From positions 1 to 64,000 of the forward strand of contig DATJUB010000084.1 of the NCBI GenBank assembly GCA_035502775.1: a DNA stretch of 64,000 nt. The letters run 5' to 3'. The stretch comes from 67-14 sp035502775 (lineage in GTDB: Bacteria > Actinomycetota > Thermoleophilia > Solirubrobacterales > 70-9). The number at the start of each line of letters is the position of its first letter. The stretch's first letter is position 1. The translations under genes were made by a program, and so were the position numbers. This document shows positions 42,413 to 50,531 of the stretch, one piece after another. The notes under the pieces are model-generated. The model saw nothing but the letters and a program-made list of their open reading frames with translations, searched no databases and had not been told where the DNA came from.

Positions 42413-43510
42413 ATGAACCGATTGAAGAGATGGGCCCTCCTGGGCACGATCCTCGCGGCAGCCTCGCTGGGCCTTGCGGCCTGCGGCGGCTCCGATGGCG
42501 GCACCACCGAGGAGGCCGCGGCCCCGAGCAAGGCCGAGGCCGACAAGCCCGCCACCGGCACATTGCGGCTGTTCGCCTATGACGACACGGTCACCGACGA
42601 GCAGCTCGATCCGTTCCGCAAGGCGAACCCGGACGTCGACCTGAAGATCGCGACCTTCAACTCGAACGAGGAGGCGGCGGCGAAGCTGGCCGGCGGTTTC
42701 GAGGCCGACGTGGTCGAGGTATGTCTCGACGAGGCCGAGCCGCTGCTGGTCCGCAACCAGCTGCGCCCGATCGACACGGCCGGCATCTCGGCCTGGGACA
42801 ACCTCGCCTTCCGTGATCAGCCCGAGGTCCGCCAAGACGGCGAGGTCATCACGGTGCCGCTCTCGGCCGGCCCCTACGGGATCATCTACAACACCGAAGA
42901 GGTGCCGGAGGGCGTCACCTCCTACGAGCAGATGTTCAGCGACGAGTTCGCCGGGCGCATGGCCGTCGAGGGCAGCAGCTCGGTTGCCCCGCTCGCGGTC
43001 GCCGCGTTCGCGCTCGGCTTCGACGATCCCTTCAACATGGACGCCGACCAGCTCGAGCAGGCGAAGGATTTCCTGATCGACAACCGCGACAAGATCCGCA
43101 GCTATCCCGATTCGGATTCGGACATGGTCAACCTGTTCAAGACCGGCGAGGTGGTCGTCGCCAACGGCGGCCGAGGCACCGCGCAGGACATGATCGCGGA
43201 GGGCCTGCCGGTCAAGTGGGTGGCGCCCGAGGAGGGAATGTGGTCCTGGGTCTGCGGACTCGGCCTGACCTCGAAGGTGAAGAACACCGACGCGGCCTAC
43301 AAGCTGCTCAACTACTACGCGGATCCCGAGGCACAGGCGATCTCGGCCGAGAACGGGTTCGTGATCACGAATCCCGAGGCAGAGAAACTGGTGCCGCAGA
43401 AGTACCGGGAGACGTCGGATCCGAAGAGCATCGAGGGAGCGATCCCGCTGACCGCCCCGGACGACATCGAGGCTTACACCCGCGCATGGCAGGAAGTCCG
43501 CACGGGCTGA
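42413..43510 (+). CDS. Substrate-binding lipoprotein, PotD-like, copy 2
   Basis: A 365-residue lipoprotein (lipobox LAACGG) alignable end to end with the preceding gene: TGTLRLFAYDDTVTDEQL, ADVVEVCLDEAEPLL, VPLSAGPYGIIYNTEEV, DSDMVNLFKTGEVVVANG. Identity is roughly half to two thirds over the aligned core by eye. Two tandem binding proteins before one permease pair suggest two ligands or affinities for a single transporter. Confidence 0.87.
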   Translation: MNRLKRWALLGTILAAASLGLAACGGSDGGTTEEAAAPSKAEADKPATGTLRLFAYDDTVTDEQLDPFRKANPDVDLKIATFNSNEEAAAKLAGGFEADVVEVCLDEAEPLLVRNQLRPIDTAGISAWDNLAFRDQPEVRQDGEVITVPLSAGPYGIIYNTEEVPEGVTSYEQMFSDEFAGRMAVEGSSSVAPLAVAAFALGFDDPFNMDADQLEQAKDFLIDNRDKIRSYPDSDSDMVNLFKTGEVVVANGGRGTAQDMIAEGLPVKWVAPEEGMWSWVCGLGLTSKVKNTDAAYKLLNYYADPEAQAISAENGFVITNPEAEKLVPQKYRETSDPKSIEGAIPLTAPDDIEAYTRAWQEVRTG

Positions 43511-43516
43511 TCTGAA

Positions 43517-44374
43517 ATGCCTTTCAGCCGTCGTATACAGAGGGCGATGCCCAACATCCTCAGCGCCACCCTGGTTGTGGCGGTGCTGGCAATCCTGTTC
43601 GGGCCCGTCCTGCTGCTCGCGCTGTTCTCGTTCAACGACTCGACCGTGATCTCCCTCCCCTGGGAGGGCTTCACGACCAAGTGGTACTCCGAGGCCCTGA
43701 ACGACGACGGCGCGATGACGGCGATCGGCAATTCAGTGCTGGTAGCCAGCATCGTAATGGTGGTCTCACTGGTTCTCGGCACTTTGGCGGCTTGGGGGCT
43801 GACCCGCATCGATTTTCGCGGGCGGCCCCTGATCGCCGGGGTTCACGGCGCGGTGCTGGTCGTGCCGTGGCTGATCATCGGCGTCGCCGGGCTGATCTTC
43901 TTCAGCCAGATCGAGTACGCGCTTTCGCTCCAGACGATCATGCTGATGCACATCGTCGTCACCTTCCCGCTGGTCGTCGCGGTCGTCTCGGCGGGCCTGA
44001 TCAGGTTCAACCGATCGATCGAGGAGGCCGCGATCGACATGGGCGCCACCCAGATGCAGATGATGCGCTACGTGGTGCTGCCCCAGATCGCGCCTTCGCT
44101 CGCCGCGGCCGCGATCTTCGCTTTCGCCTGGTCCTTCAACAACTTCGAGATCAGCTTCTTCACCGGCGGCTTCGAGCAGACCTTCCCGGTCTGGGTGTTC
44201 GGCGTGCTGCGGCACTCCTCCAACCTGCCGGTCGTGAACGCGGCCTCGACCGTGATCGCGCTGGCCCAGGTGATCCTGGTCTTCGGCCTCTGGTACGGCA
44301 TGAAATTGATGACCAAGCGCCGCGGAGGGACCGATCAGGACATGGCCGAGATGATGACCGGATCGGTGAGGTAG
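43517..44374 (+). CDS. ABC transporter permease, PotC type
   Basis: A 285-residue inner-membrane permease with six helices. The coupling (EAA) loop is RSIEEAAIDMGATQMQMMRYVVLPQIAPS. SFNDSTVISLPWEGFTTKWY near the N-terminus is the PotC-type first loop. Pairs with the next gene to form the channel. Confidence 0.9.
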   Translation: MPFSRRIQRAMPNILSATLVVAVLAILFGPVLLLALFSFNDSTVISLPWEGFTTKWYSEALNDDGAMTAIGNSVLVASIVMVVSLVLGTLAAWGLTRIDFRGRPLIAGVHGAVLVVPWLIIGVAGLIFFSQIEYALSLQTIMLMHIVVTFPLVVAVVSAGLIRFNRSIEEAAIDMGATQMQMMRYVVLPQIAPSLAAAAIFAFAWSFNNFEISFFTGGFEQTFPVWVFGVLRHSSNLPVVNAASTVIALAQVILVFGLWYGMKLMTKRRGGTDQDMAEMMTGSVR

Positions 44375-44377
44375 ACC

Positions 44378-45268
44378 ATGGAAGCCGCTTCCGTCCCCGT
44401 GGTCGGAGAACGCCCCAGCGCGTTCCGCAAGTTCCTGAAGCCGTTCGCGTTCATGTCGCTGCCGACCGCGACGCTCTTCTTCCTGTTCCTGATGCCGATG
44501 GCGATCCTCGCCTGGTTCAGCTTCCAGTACGGGGATCTGAGCGGCAACTCGGGCTTCACCCTGACCAACTTCACCGACATCCTCGGCGATTCGCTCTACC
44601 GCGAGATCGCCTGGACGACCTTCCAGATCGCGACGATCGCGATGATCGCCCAGCTGCTGGTCGGGCTGCCCCTGGCCTACGTGATCGCCTTCAAGGCAGG
44701 TAGGTTCGAGCTGCCGCTGCTGCTGGCATTGGTCCTGGCCGACGAGCTCAACCCGATGGTGCGGATCTACGCGTGGCGCATGCTGCTCGGCCGCGAGGGC
44801 CTGATCAACGAGGCGCTGATGTCACTCAACCTGATCGACGTGCCGATCGACGCCCTGCTCTTCAACAAGTTCTCGGTGATCGTGGTGCTCTCCACCAGCT
44901 ACCTGACCTACACCGTGATCCCGATCTACGCCTCGATGAAGGCGGTCGACGCGGGCCTGTTCGAGGCCGCACGGGACATGGGCGCCGGCTGGTTCACGAC
45001 CTTCCGCCGGGTGCTGCTGCCGCTGATCGCGCCGGGCATCTTCATCGCCCTGCTGCTGGTCTACGTGCCGCTCTTCACCGACTTCGCCGCCCCCACCCTG
45101 GTCGGCGGCACCACCGGCTACATGCTCGGCAACGTGGTCAGCGACCTGGTGCTGGAGAACGGCAACCTGAACGCGGGTGCCGCGATGAGCTTCCTGATGC
45201 TGCTCGGCGCCGCGCTCTTCTCACTGGTCGCCTATCAGCTGTCCCGGATCAAACAAGGAGCGAAGTGA
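44378..45268 (+). CDS. ABC transporter permease, PotB type
   Basis: A 296-residue permease with six helices; coupling loop AGLFEAARDMGAGWFTTFRRVLLPLIAPG and conserved LADELNPMVRIYAWRMLLG. FAAPTLVGGTTGYMLGNVV matches the PotB/PotH branch. The stop overlaps the GTG start of the oxidoreductase gene by 4 bases, so transport and catabolism are coupled. Confidence 0.9.
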   Translation: MEAASVPVVGERPSAFRKFLKPFAFMSLPTATLFFLFLMPMAILAWFSFQYGDLSGNSGFTLTNFTDILGDSLYREIAWTTFQIATIAMIAQLLVGLPLAYVIAFKAGRFELPLLLALVLADELNPMVRIYAWRMLLGREGLINEALMSLNLIDVPIDALLFNKFSVIVVLSTSYLTYTVIPIYASMKAVDAGLFEAARDMGAGWFTTFRRVLLPLIAPGIFIALLLVYVPLFTDFAAPTLVGGTTGYMLGNVVSDLVLENGNLNAGAAMSFLMLLGAALFSLVAYQLSRIKQGAK

Positions 45269-46887
45269 AATACGACGCGGCAATCATCGGCGGCGGACAC
45301 AACGGTCTCGTCGCCGCCTACTACCTGGCCCGAGCCGGGATGAAGACGGTGGTCTGCGAGCGGCGCGAGATCGTCGGCGGCTGCTGTGTGACCGAGGAGT
45401 TCGCCCCGGGCTTCCGGGCCTCGACCGGGGCCTACGTGCTCAGCATGCTGCGCGAGCCGATCTGGCGGGACATGCGGCTGGTCGATCGCGGCATCGTGGT
45501 CGATCCCGCCGGACCCTCGCTCCACCTGTTCGCCGACGGCACCCGCCTGGAGCTCTCGGACGACACTCCGGCCGCGCAGGCGGCGATCCGCGAGTTCTCC
45601 GAGGCCGATGCCGCGGCATACCCGAAGTTCGAGGACGACCTGGCGGAACTGGCGCGGCTGGTGACCCCGCTGATCGATACGACGCCGCCCGACGTGAGGC
45701 CGAGGAGCGCCGCCGACGTCGCCTCGCTGCTGAAGCTCGGCGGCATGGCCGCGAAACGGCGCGACGACATCAACGAGGCGCTTTTCCTGTTCACCACCTC
45801 GGTCACCCAGTTCCTCGACGAGCGTTTCGAGAACGAGTACGTGAAGGCCGCGATCGGCTGGCACGCGATCAACGACTCGATCTCGGGCCCCTCCACCCCG
45901 GGCACCGCCTACATCCTGCTCCACGACCACGCCGGCGAGAACGTCGAGGGCGGCGCCCGCTCCTGGGGTTTCGTGCGCGGCGGCATCGGCCGGGTCACCG
46001 AGGCGATGGCCGACGCGGCCCGCGAGGCCGGGGTCGAGATCCGCACCGGGGCCGAGGTCGAGCGGGTGATCGTCGAAGGCGGCCGGGCCGTCGGACTGAA
46101 GCTGGCCGGCGGCGGCGAGATCCGCGCCTCGCGGGTGCTTTCGAACGCCGATCCGAAGAAGACCTTTCTCGGCCTGCTCGAGGAGAGGGAGCTGCCGGCG
46201 GAGTTCACCGCCGCGGTGCGCGCCTACCGCTGCCAGGGCACCAGCATGAAGATCAACCTGGGCGTGAATGCGCTTCCCGTCGCGACCAACATGCCCGGCG
46301 AGGGCATCCAGCCCTACCACCTCGGGATCATGGAGGTGAACCAGCCGCTGGCCGACATGGACCGGGCGCAGGCCGAGGCCCGTGCCGGGCGATCGGGCGA
46401 GGATCCTCACGTCGAGATGTGCATCCCGACGGTTCATGATCCCTCGCTCGCGCCGGATGGCCATCACGTGCTGACGATCGACGTCAACTCGCAGCCATAC
46501 GACCTGGCCGGGGCCGGGTGGGACGAGATCAAGGACGAGGTCGCCGACCGGGCGATCGCCAAGCTGGAGACCTACTTTCCCGGCCTGACCGGATCGATCG
46601 TCCAACGCCAGGTGCTGAGCCCGCTCGACCTGGAGCGGCTGCTCGGGATCAGCGGCGGCCACGCGCTCCATGGTGACATGGCCTTCGACCAGCTCTTCAC
46701 CCTGCGGCCGGTCCGCAACTGGGCCGACTACCGCACGCCGGTCGAGGGCCTCTACCTGTGCGGCGCCGGCACCCATCCGGGCGGCGGTGTCACCGGAGCC
46801 AACGGCCGCAACTGTGCCCGCGAGGTGATCCGGGACGAGAAGCGCGGCCGGCGCCGTGGACTGCTCAGGCGGCAGGCCCGGAACTGA
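45265..46887 (+). CDS. FAD-dependent oxidoreductase, phytoene desaturase-like
   Basis: A 540-residue flavoprotein starting at GTG 45265. N-terminal dinucleotide motif AAIIGGGHNGLVAAYYLARAG with VVCERREIVGG; mid region INEALFLFTTSVTQFLDERF; C-terminal FAD contact LYLCGAGTHPGGGVTGANG. This is the PYROXD2/CrtI-like amine-oxidase superfamily branch. Given the polyamine-type transporter it probably oxidises an amine or related compound; no carotenoid genes are nearby. A long in-frame opening upstream overlaps PotB and is not real. Confidence 0.85.
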   Translation: MKYDAAIIGGGHNGLVAAYYLARAGMKTVVCERREIVGGCCVTEEFAPGFRASTGAYVLSMLREPIWRDMRLVDRGIVVDPAGPSLHLFADGTRLELSDDTPAAQAAIREFSEADAAAYPKFEDDLAELARLVTPLIDTTPPDVRPRSAADVASLLKLGGMAAKRRDDINEALFLFTTSVTQFLDERFENEYVKAAIGWHAINDSISGPSTPGTAYILLHDHAGENVEGGARSWGFVRGGIGRVTEAMADAAREAGVEIRTGAEVERVIVEGGRAVGLKLAGGGEIRASRVLSNADPKKTFLGLLEERELPAEFTAAVRAYRCQGTSMKINLGVNALPVATNMPGEGIQPYHLGIMEVNQPLADMDRAQAEARAGRSGEDPHVEMCIPTVHDPSLAPDGHHVLTIDVNSQPYDLAGAGWDEIKDEVADRAIAKLETYFPGLTGSIVQRQVLSPLDLERLLGISGGHALHGDMAFDQLFTLRPVRNWADYRTPVEGLYLCGAGTHPGGGVTGANGRNCAREVIRDEKRGRRRGLLRRQARN

Positions 46888-46894
46888 GCCTCGG

Positions 46895-48067
46895 ATGGAA
46901 CGCGCGGCGGTCACCGAAGGTGAACTCGGCGAGGCCCGCTCCCTGCTGGCCGATCTGATCGCGATCTACTCGCCGTCCGGTGGCGAGGGGCCGATCGTCG
47001 ACCATCTGGAGGCATGGGCCGGCGCGCACGATCTGACCTCGCGGCGGGTGCCGGCCGAGATCGGGCGGGACAGCCTGGTGATCGGCGCCTGTGCCGATCC
47101 GCTGCTGGCGATCGTCGCCCACGTCGACACGATCACCCCCACCTGGCCCGGCGCGACGGTCCCGCGAACCGAGGGCGACGTGGTCCATGGGCTCGGGGCG
47201 GTCGACGACAAGGGCGGTGTGGTCGCCTGCATGATGGCCGCCCTGGCCTTCCAGAAGGCCGGTGGACACCTCGACGACGTTCCGGCGGTATTCGCCTTCG
47301 CGGTCGACGAGGAGACCGGAGGCAGCGGCTCACGCTCTCTGGCGGTCGATCTCGCCCCGCGCTTCGCGATCGCCCTGGAGGGAACCGGGCTGAGACCGGG
47401 GACCGCCGAGTGCGGTGACCTCGAAGCGCTGGTCCATGTGAGTGGTGTCTCCGCCCACGGCTCGCTCGAGCTCGGCGACAACGCAGTGCACGCGGCCGCG
47501 AGGCTGATCGCCGGGCTGCCCTCACTGGGCCTGGCTCAGCATCGCCATCCCCTGCTCGGCGAGTCGCGGGCGAGCGTCAACGAGATCGCGACCGGCGACG
47601 GCATGAACGTGGTGCCCGACCGCTGCACGCTGCGCCTGCAGATCAAGCTGGTCCCGGGGCAGGACCTGCGCGAGACGATCCGGCTGGTCTCCGAGTACTG
47701 CGCCGGGTTCAACGCCACGCTGCAGATGGTCGAGGGCACCGTGCCGTTCGAACTGCCGGCCGGTTCCCCCCTGCGCGCCGTCGTCGATCGGGCGACGGAG
47801 GAGGTCCGCGGCGCCAGGCCGGAGCCGCTGGGGGTGCCCGCCTGGACCGACGCCCACAACTTCGTCGATTTCGGCGGCTCCGAGGCGATGGTGTTCGGCC
47901 CGGGTTCGATCGACTCGGCCCACACCCCCGCCGAACACATCGATGTGACCCAGATCGCCGAGTGCGCCCGGATATTCGCCACACTGTTGGAGCCGCCGAG
48001 CATCGCGGCGATCACCGCCGCGCCGTCCCGGCCGGATCAGCCCCGCTACCGAAAGGCCGAACCTTGA
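46895..48067 (+). CDS. M20-family amidohydrolase/deacetylase (ArgE/LysK-like)
   Basis: A 390-residue metal-dependent hydrolase. Metal and catalytic motifs: VAHVDTITPTWPG, VHGLGAVDDKGGVVACMMA, DEETGGSGSRSL and a C-terminal TDAHNFVDFGGSEAMVFGPG. The dimerisation domain is inserted at about 175-290 (HGSLELGDNAVHAA). Size and the ADDKGG motif fit N-acyl amino acid deacylases such as LysK/ArgE. In this operon it may remove an acyl group from the transported substrate. Confidence 0.87.
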   Translation: MERAAVTEGELGEARSLLADLIAIYSPSGGEGPIVDHLEAWAGAHDLTSRRVPAEIGRDSLVIGACADPLLAIVAHVDTITPTWPGATVPRTEGDVVHGLGAVDDKGGVVACMMAALAFQKAGGHLDDVPAVFAFAVDEETGGSGSRSLAVDLAPRFAIALEGTGLRPGTAECGDLEALVHVSGVSAHGSLELGDNAVHAAARLIAGLPSLGLAQHRHPLLGESRASVNEIATGDGMNVVPDRCTLRLQIKLVPGQDLRETIRLVSEYCAGFNATLQMVEGTVPFELPAGSPLRAVVDRATEEVRGARPEPLGVPAWTDAHNFVDFGGSEAMVFGPGSIDSAHTPAEHIDVTQIAECARIFATLLEPPSIAAITAAPSRPDQPRYRKAEP

Positions 48068-48402
48068 AGACAGTCCATCCCGTCACCGACCGGCTCGAAC
48101 CGGAACCGCTCGACCCGGAACAGGTCCTGTTCGGCAATCCGAAGACCTCTTCGCTCACCCTGGCCGAGGACGGCGACGGTGCCGAGAGCGGCCTGTGGCG
48201 CTGCACGCCCGGTGTGGTCAGCGACACCGAGGTCGAGGAGAGCTTCCTCGTGATCACCGGCAGGGGAAGCGTCGAGTTCGAGGACGGGAGCACGATCGAG
48301 CTGCGGCCCGGCGTGACCCACCGGTTCGCCGGTGGTGAGAAGACCAAATGGACGGTCGAGGAGACCGTGCTGAAGGCGTACTGGATCGCGGGCCAGGTGT
48401 AG
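48064..48402 (+). CDS. Small cupin-domain protein
   Basis: A 112-residue single-domain cupin starting at TTG 48064, overlapping the M20 stop (TTGA). The cupin barrel is visible as LWRCTPGVVSDTEVEESFLVITGRG then ELRPGVTHRFAGGEKTKWTVEE; the first motif lacks the usual two His, so metal binding may be absent. It ends the operon. Function unknown. Confidence 0.75.
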   Translation: MKTVHPVTDRLEPEPLDPEQVLFGNPKTSSLTLAEDGDGAESGLWRCTPGVVSDTEVEESFLVITGRGSVEFEDGSTIELRPGVTHRFAGGEKTKWTVEETVLKAYWIAGQV

Positions 48403-48548
48403 CACCACCCCCGGAAACGAGGCTTCCGAGTACCGGTGCCTGTTGCCGAAGAATGATCTGGGTTCCACGATCTGGGACCCCCAAGGATCGGGCAGGCAGG
48501 GGTGACGCCTCTCATGAATGCTGACCCGGAGGTTCCTAGGGTGATCTG

Positions 48549-50522
48549 ATGATCGATTTCTCCGTCCGCCGTGCATGGCATTTGGGGCTCCTTCTGGTAC
48601 TCCTTGCTGCTTCCTGGACAGTGAGCCTGGCATCCGAGCGGGCAGAGGCCGCTCCGCAGGGACCTTGGGCCCTGCCCGCGACTTCGCTTTCTGAGGTCGG
48701 CCTGGATTCGTCAGAACCCCAGATCACCGCCAGTCCCGACGGCACCACCACCGCCATCTGGCGCCGCAGCGGCAACAACTGGATCATCCAGGCTGCGACC
48801 CGCCCTCCGGCGGGCGGCTTCGGAGTCCCGATCGATCTCTCGGTGGACGGTCAGAACGCGTCATCCCCTCAGATCACGACGAGTCCCGATGGCACCGCCA
48901 CCGCCATCTGGACGCGCCGCAACGGCAACAACTGGATCATCCAAACTGCGACCCGTCCCCCGGGCGGGGACTTCGGAGCCCCGATAGATCTATCCGCAGC
49001 CGGCCAGAACGCATCAGCCCCTCAGATCACGACCAGTCCCGACGGCACCACGACCGCCATCTGGTCGCGCTACGACGGCAACGATCTCATCATCCAAACT
49101 GCCACCCGTCCCCCGGGTGGCGCCTTCGAAGCCCCGATCAGCCTCTCGGCGGGCGGCCAGGATGCGGCAGTCCCTCAGATCACCGCCGGCCCAGATAACA
49201 CCACCACCGCCATCTGGCGGCGCAACAACGGCAATGACTGGATCGTCCAGGCCGCCATTCGTCCCCCTGGCGGCGCCTTCGGGGCCCCGTTCGATCTCTC
49301 GGCAGCCGGCCAGGATGCGACAGCCCCTCAGATCACCGCCGGCCCCGATAACACCACCACCGCCGTCTGGTCGCGCAACAACGGCAACGACTGGATCGTC
49401 CAGGCCGCCACCCGTCCCCCGGACGGCGCCTTCGAAGCCCCGATCGATCTCTCGGCAGCCGGCCAGAACGCATCGATCCCTCAGATCACCACCAGCCCCG
49501 ACGGCGGCACCACCGCCATCTGGCGGCACACCGACGGCAATGACTGGACCATCCAAGCGTCCACCCGTCCCCCGGGCGGGGACTTCGGAGCCCCGTTCAA
49601 TCTCTCGACGGCCGGCCAGAACGCGATAGACCCTCAGATCACGACCAGCCCCGACGGCACCACGACCGCCATCTGGTCACGCAACAACGGCGACGACCAC
49701 ATCATCCAAGCCGCCACCCGCCCCCCGGGCAGCGCCTTCGAAGCCCCGATCGATCTCTCGGCGGCCGGCCAGAACGCATCAGTCCCTCAGATCACAGCCG
49801 GCCCCGACGGCACCACCACCGCCGTCTGGTCGCGAACCGACGGCAACAACCTCATCACCCAGGCCGCTTCCACCAGCCTCCCCGAGCACAAGCTGACCGT
49901 GATCAAGCAGGGAGACGGAGCCGGCAGGGTGAGTTCAGCACCGGTGGGAATCGATTGCGGCGCGCTCTGCGAGGCGACCTTCACGAGCCACACCATGGTC
50001 ACTCTCACGGCCACCCCCGAGGCCGGCAGCTCCTTCAGCGGCTGGGGTGGAGCCTGCCAGACATCGGGCAAGCAGCCGAGCTGCCTGCTCACGATCGAGG
50101 AAGCGGCACAGGCGACGGCAGGTTTTGCGAGAAAGCCCTTCCACGAGAAGCCCCTCCCTGGGAAGAAGAACCCGACCGATACCACCGCGCTCTTCGATGG
50201 CAAGCGCCTCCACATCCGTCTGAAATGCCCGGTCCGCTTCAAGCCGAAGTGCCTGAGCACCACGACCCCGGTCACCCTGAAAACCAAGAAGGGCAAGCCG
50301 ATGGCGGTGAAGCCGACAAGGAAGAGGATCGTCTCGGACAGGTGGAAGCGAACCACTTTCCTGATCAGGCCTGGCTTCCGGGCCAAGGTCGCGGCGATGA
50401 CCTTCACGGACGAGAAGCTGCTCGTCGTCAAGCAGAAGATCCGTTCCAGGCGAATCCGTGCCGAGCGAAACACGAAGACGAGCACCGTCTTTCATGTCTA
50501 CAAGGTGCGGGTCAAGCTCTAG
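48549..50522 (+). CDS. Large secreted repeat protein
   Basis: A 657-residue exported protein (signal peptide ending near AEAAP). Residues about 50-441 are eight near-identical repeats of 51 residues (first 50), each with PQITxSPDGTTTAIW then IIQAATRPPGG and APIDLSAAGQNAS; PQIT occurs at 57, 107, 158, 209, 260, 311, 362 and 413. This strand pattern suggests a beta-propeller. A Cys-containing Big/InlB-like domain follows (LTVIKQGDGAGRV, FSGWGGACQTSG), then a basic C-terminal domain. Probably a cell-surface or extracellular protein; function unknown. It faces the glycine-rich gene with a 9-base gap. Confidence 0.8.
   Translation: MIDFSVRRAWHLGLLLVLLAASWTVSLASERAEAAPQGPWALPATSLSEVGLDSSEPQITASPDGTTTAIWRRSGNNWIIQAATRPPAGGFGVPIDLSVDGQNASSPQITTSPDGTATAIWTRRNGNNWIIQTATRPPGGDFGAPIDLSAAGQNASAPQITTSPDGTTTAIWSRYDGNDLIIQTATRPPGGAFEAPISLSAGGQDAAVPQITAGPDNTTTAIWRRNNGNDWIVQAAIRPPGGAFGAPFDLSAAGQDATAPQITAGPDNTTTAVWSRNNGNDWIVQAATRPPDGAFEAPIDLSAAGQNASIPQITTSPDGGTTAIWRHTDGNDWTIQASTRPPGGDFGAPFNLSTAGQNAIDPQITTSPDGTTTAIWSRNNGDDHIIQAATRPPGSAFEAPIDLSAAGQNASVPQITAGPDGTTTAVWSRTDGNNLITQAASTSLPEHKLTVIKQGDGAGRVSSAPVGIDCGALCEATFTSHTMVTLTATPEAGSSFSGWGGACQTSGKQPSCLLTIEEAAQATAGFARKPFHEKPLPGKKNPTDTTALFDGKRLHIRLKCPVRFKPKCLSTTTPVTLKTKKGKPMAVKPTRKRIVSDRWKRTTFLIRPGFRAKVAAMTFTDEKLLVVKQKIRSRRIRAERNTKTSTVFHVYKVRVKL
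48696..49871 (+). repeat. Eight in-frame 153-bp DNA repeats
   Basis: The DNA under the repeat protein is itself highly repetitive with a 153-bp period. Conserved blocks include CCTCAGATCAC and CACCACCGCCATCTGG. High nucleotide identity implies recent expansion or gene conversion and likely copy-number variation between strains. Confidence 0.8.
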
Positions 50523-50531
50523 CCCTGGTGT

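Noticed and set aside
45265..46887. Carotenoid phytoene desaturase (crtI)
   Set aside because: Superfamily similarity only; coupling to a polyamine-type transporter and absence of crt genes point to a different substrate.
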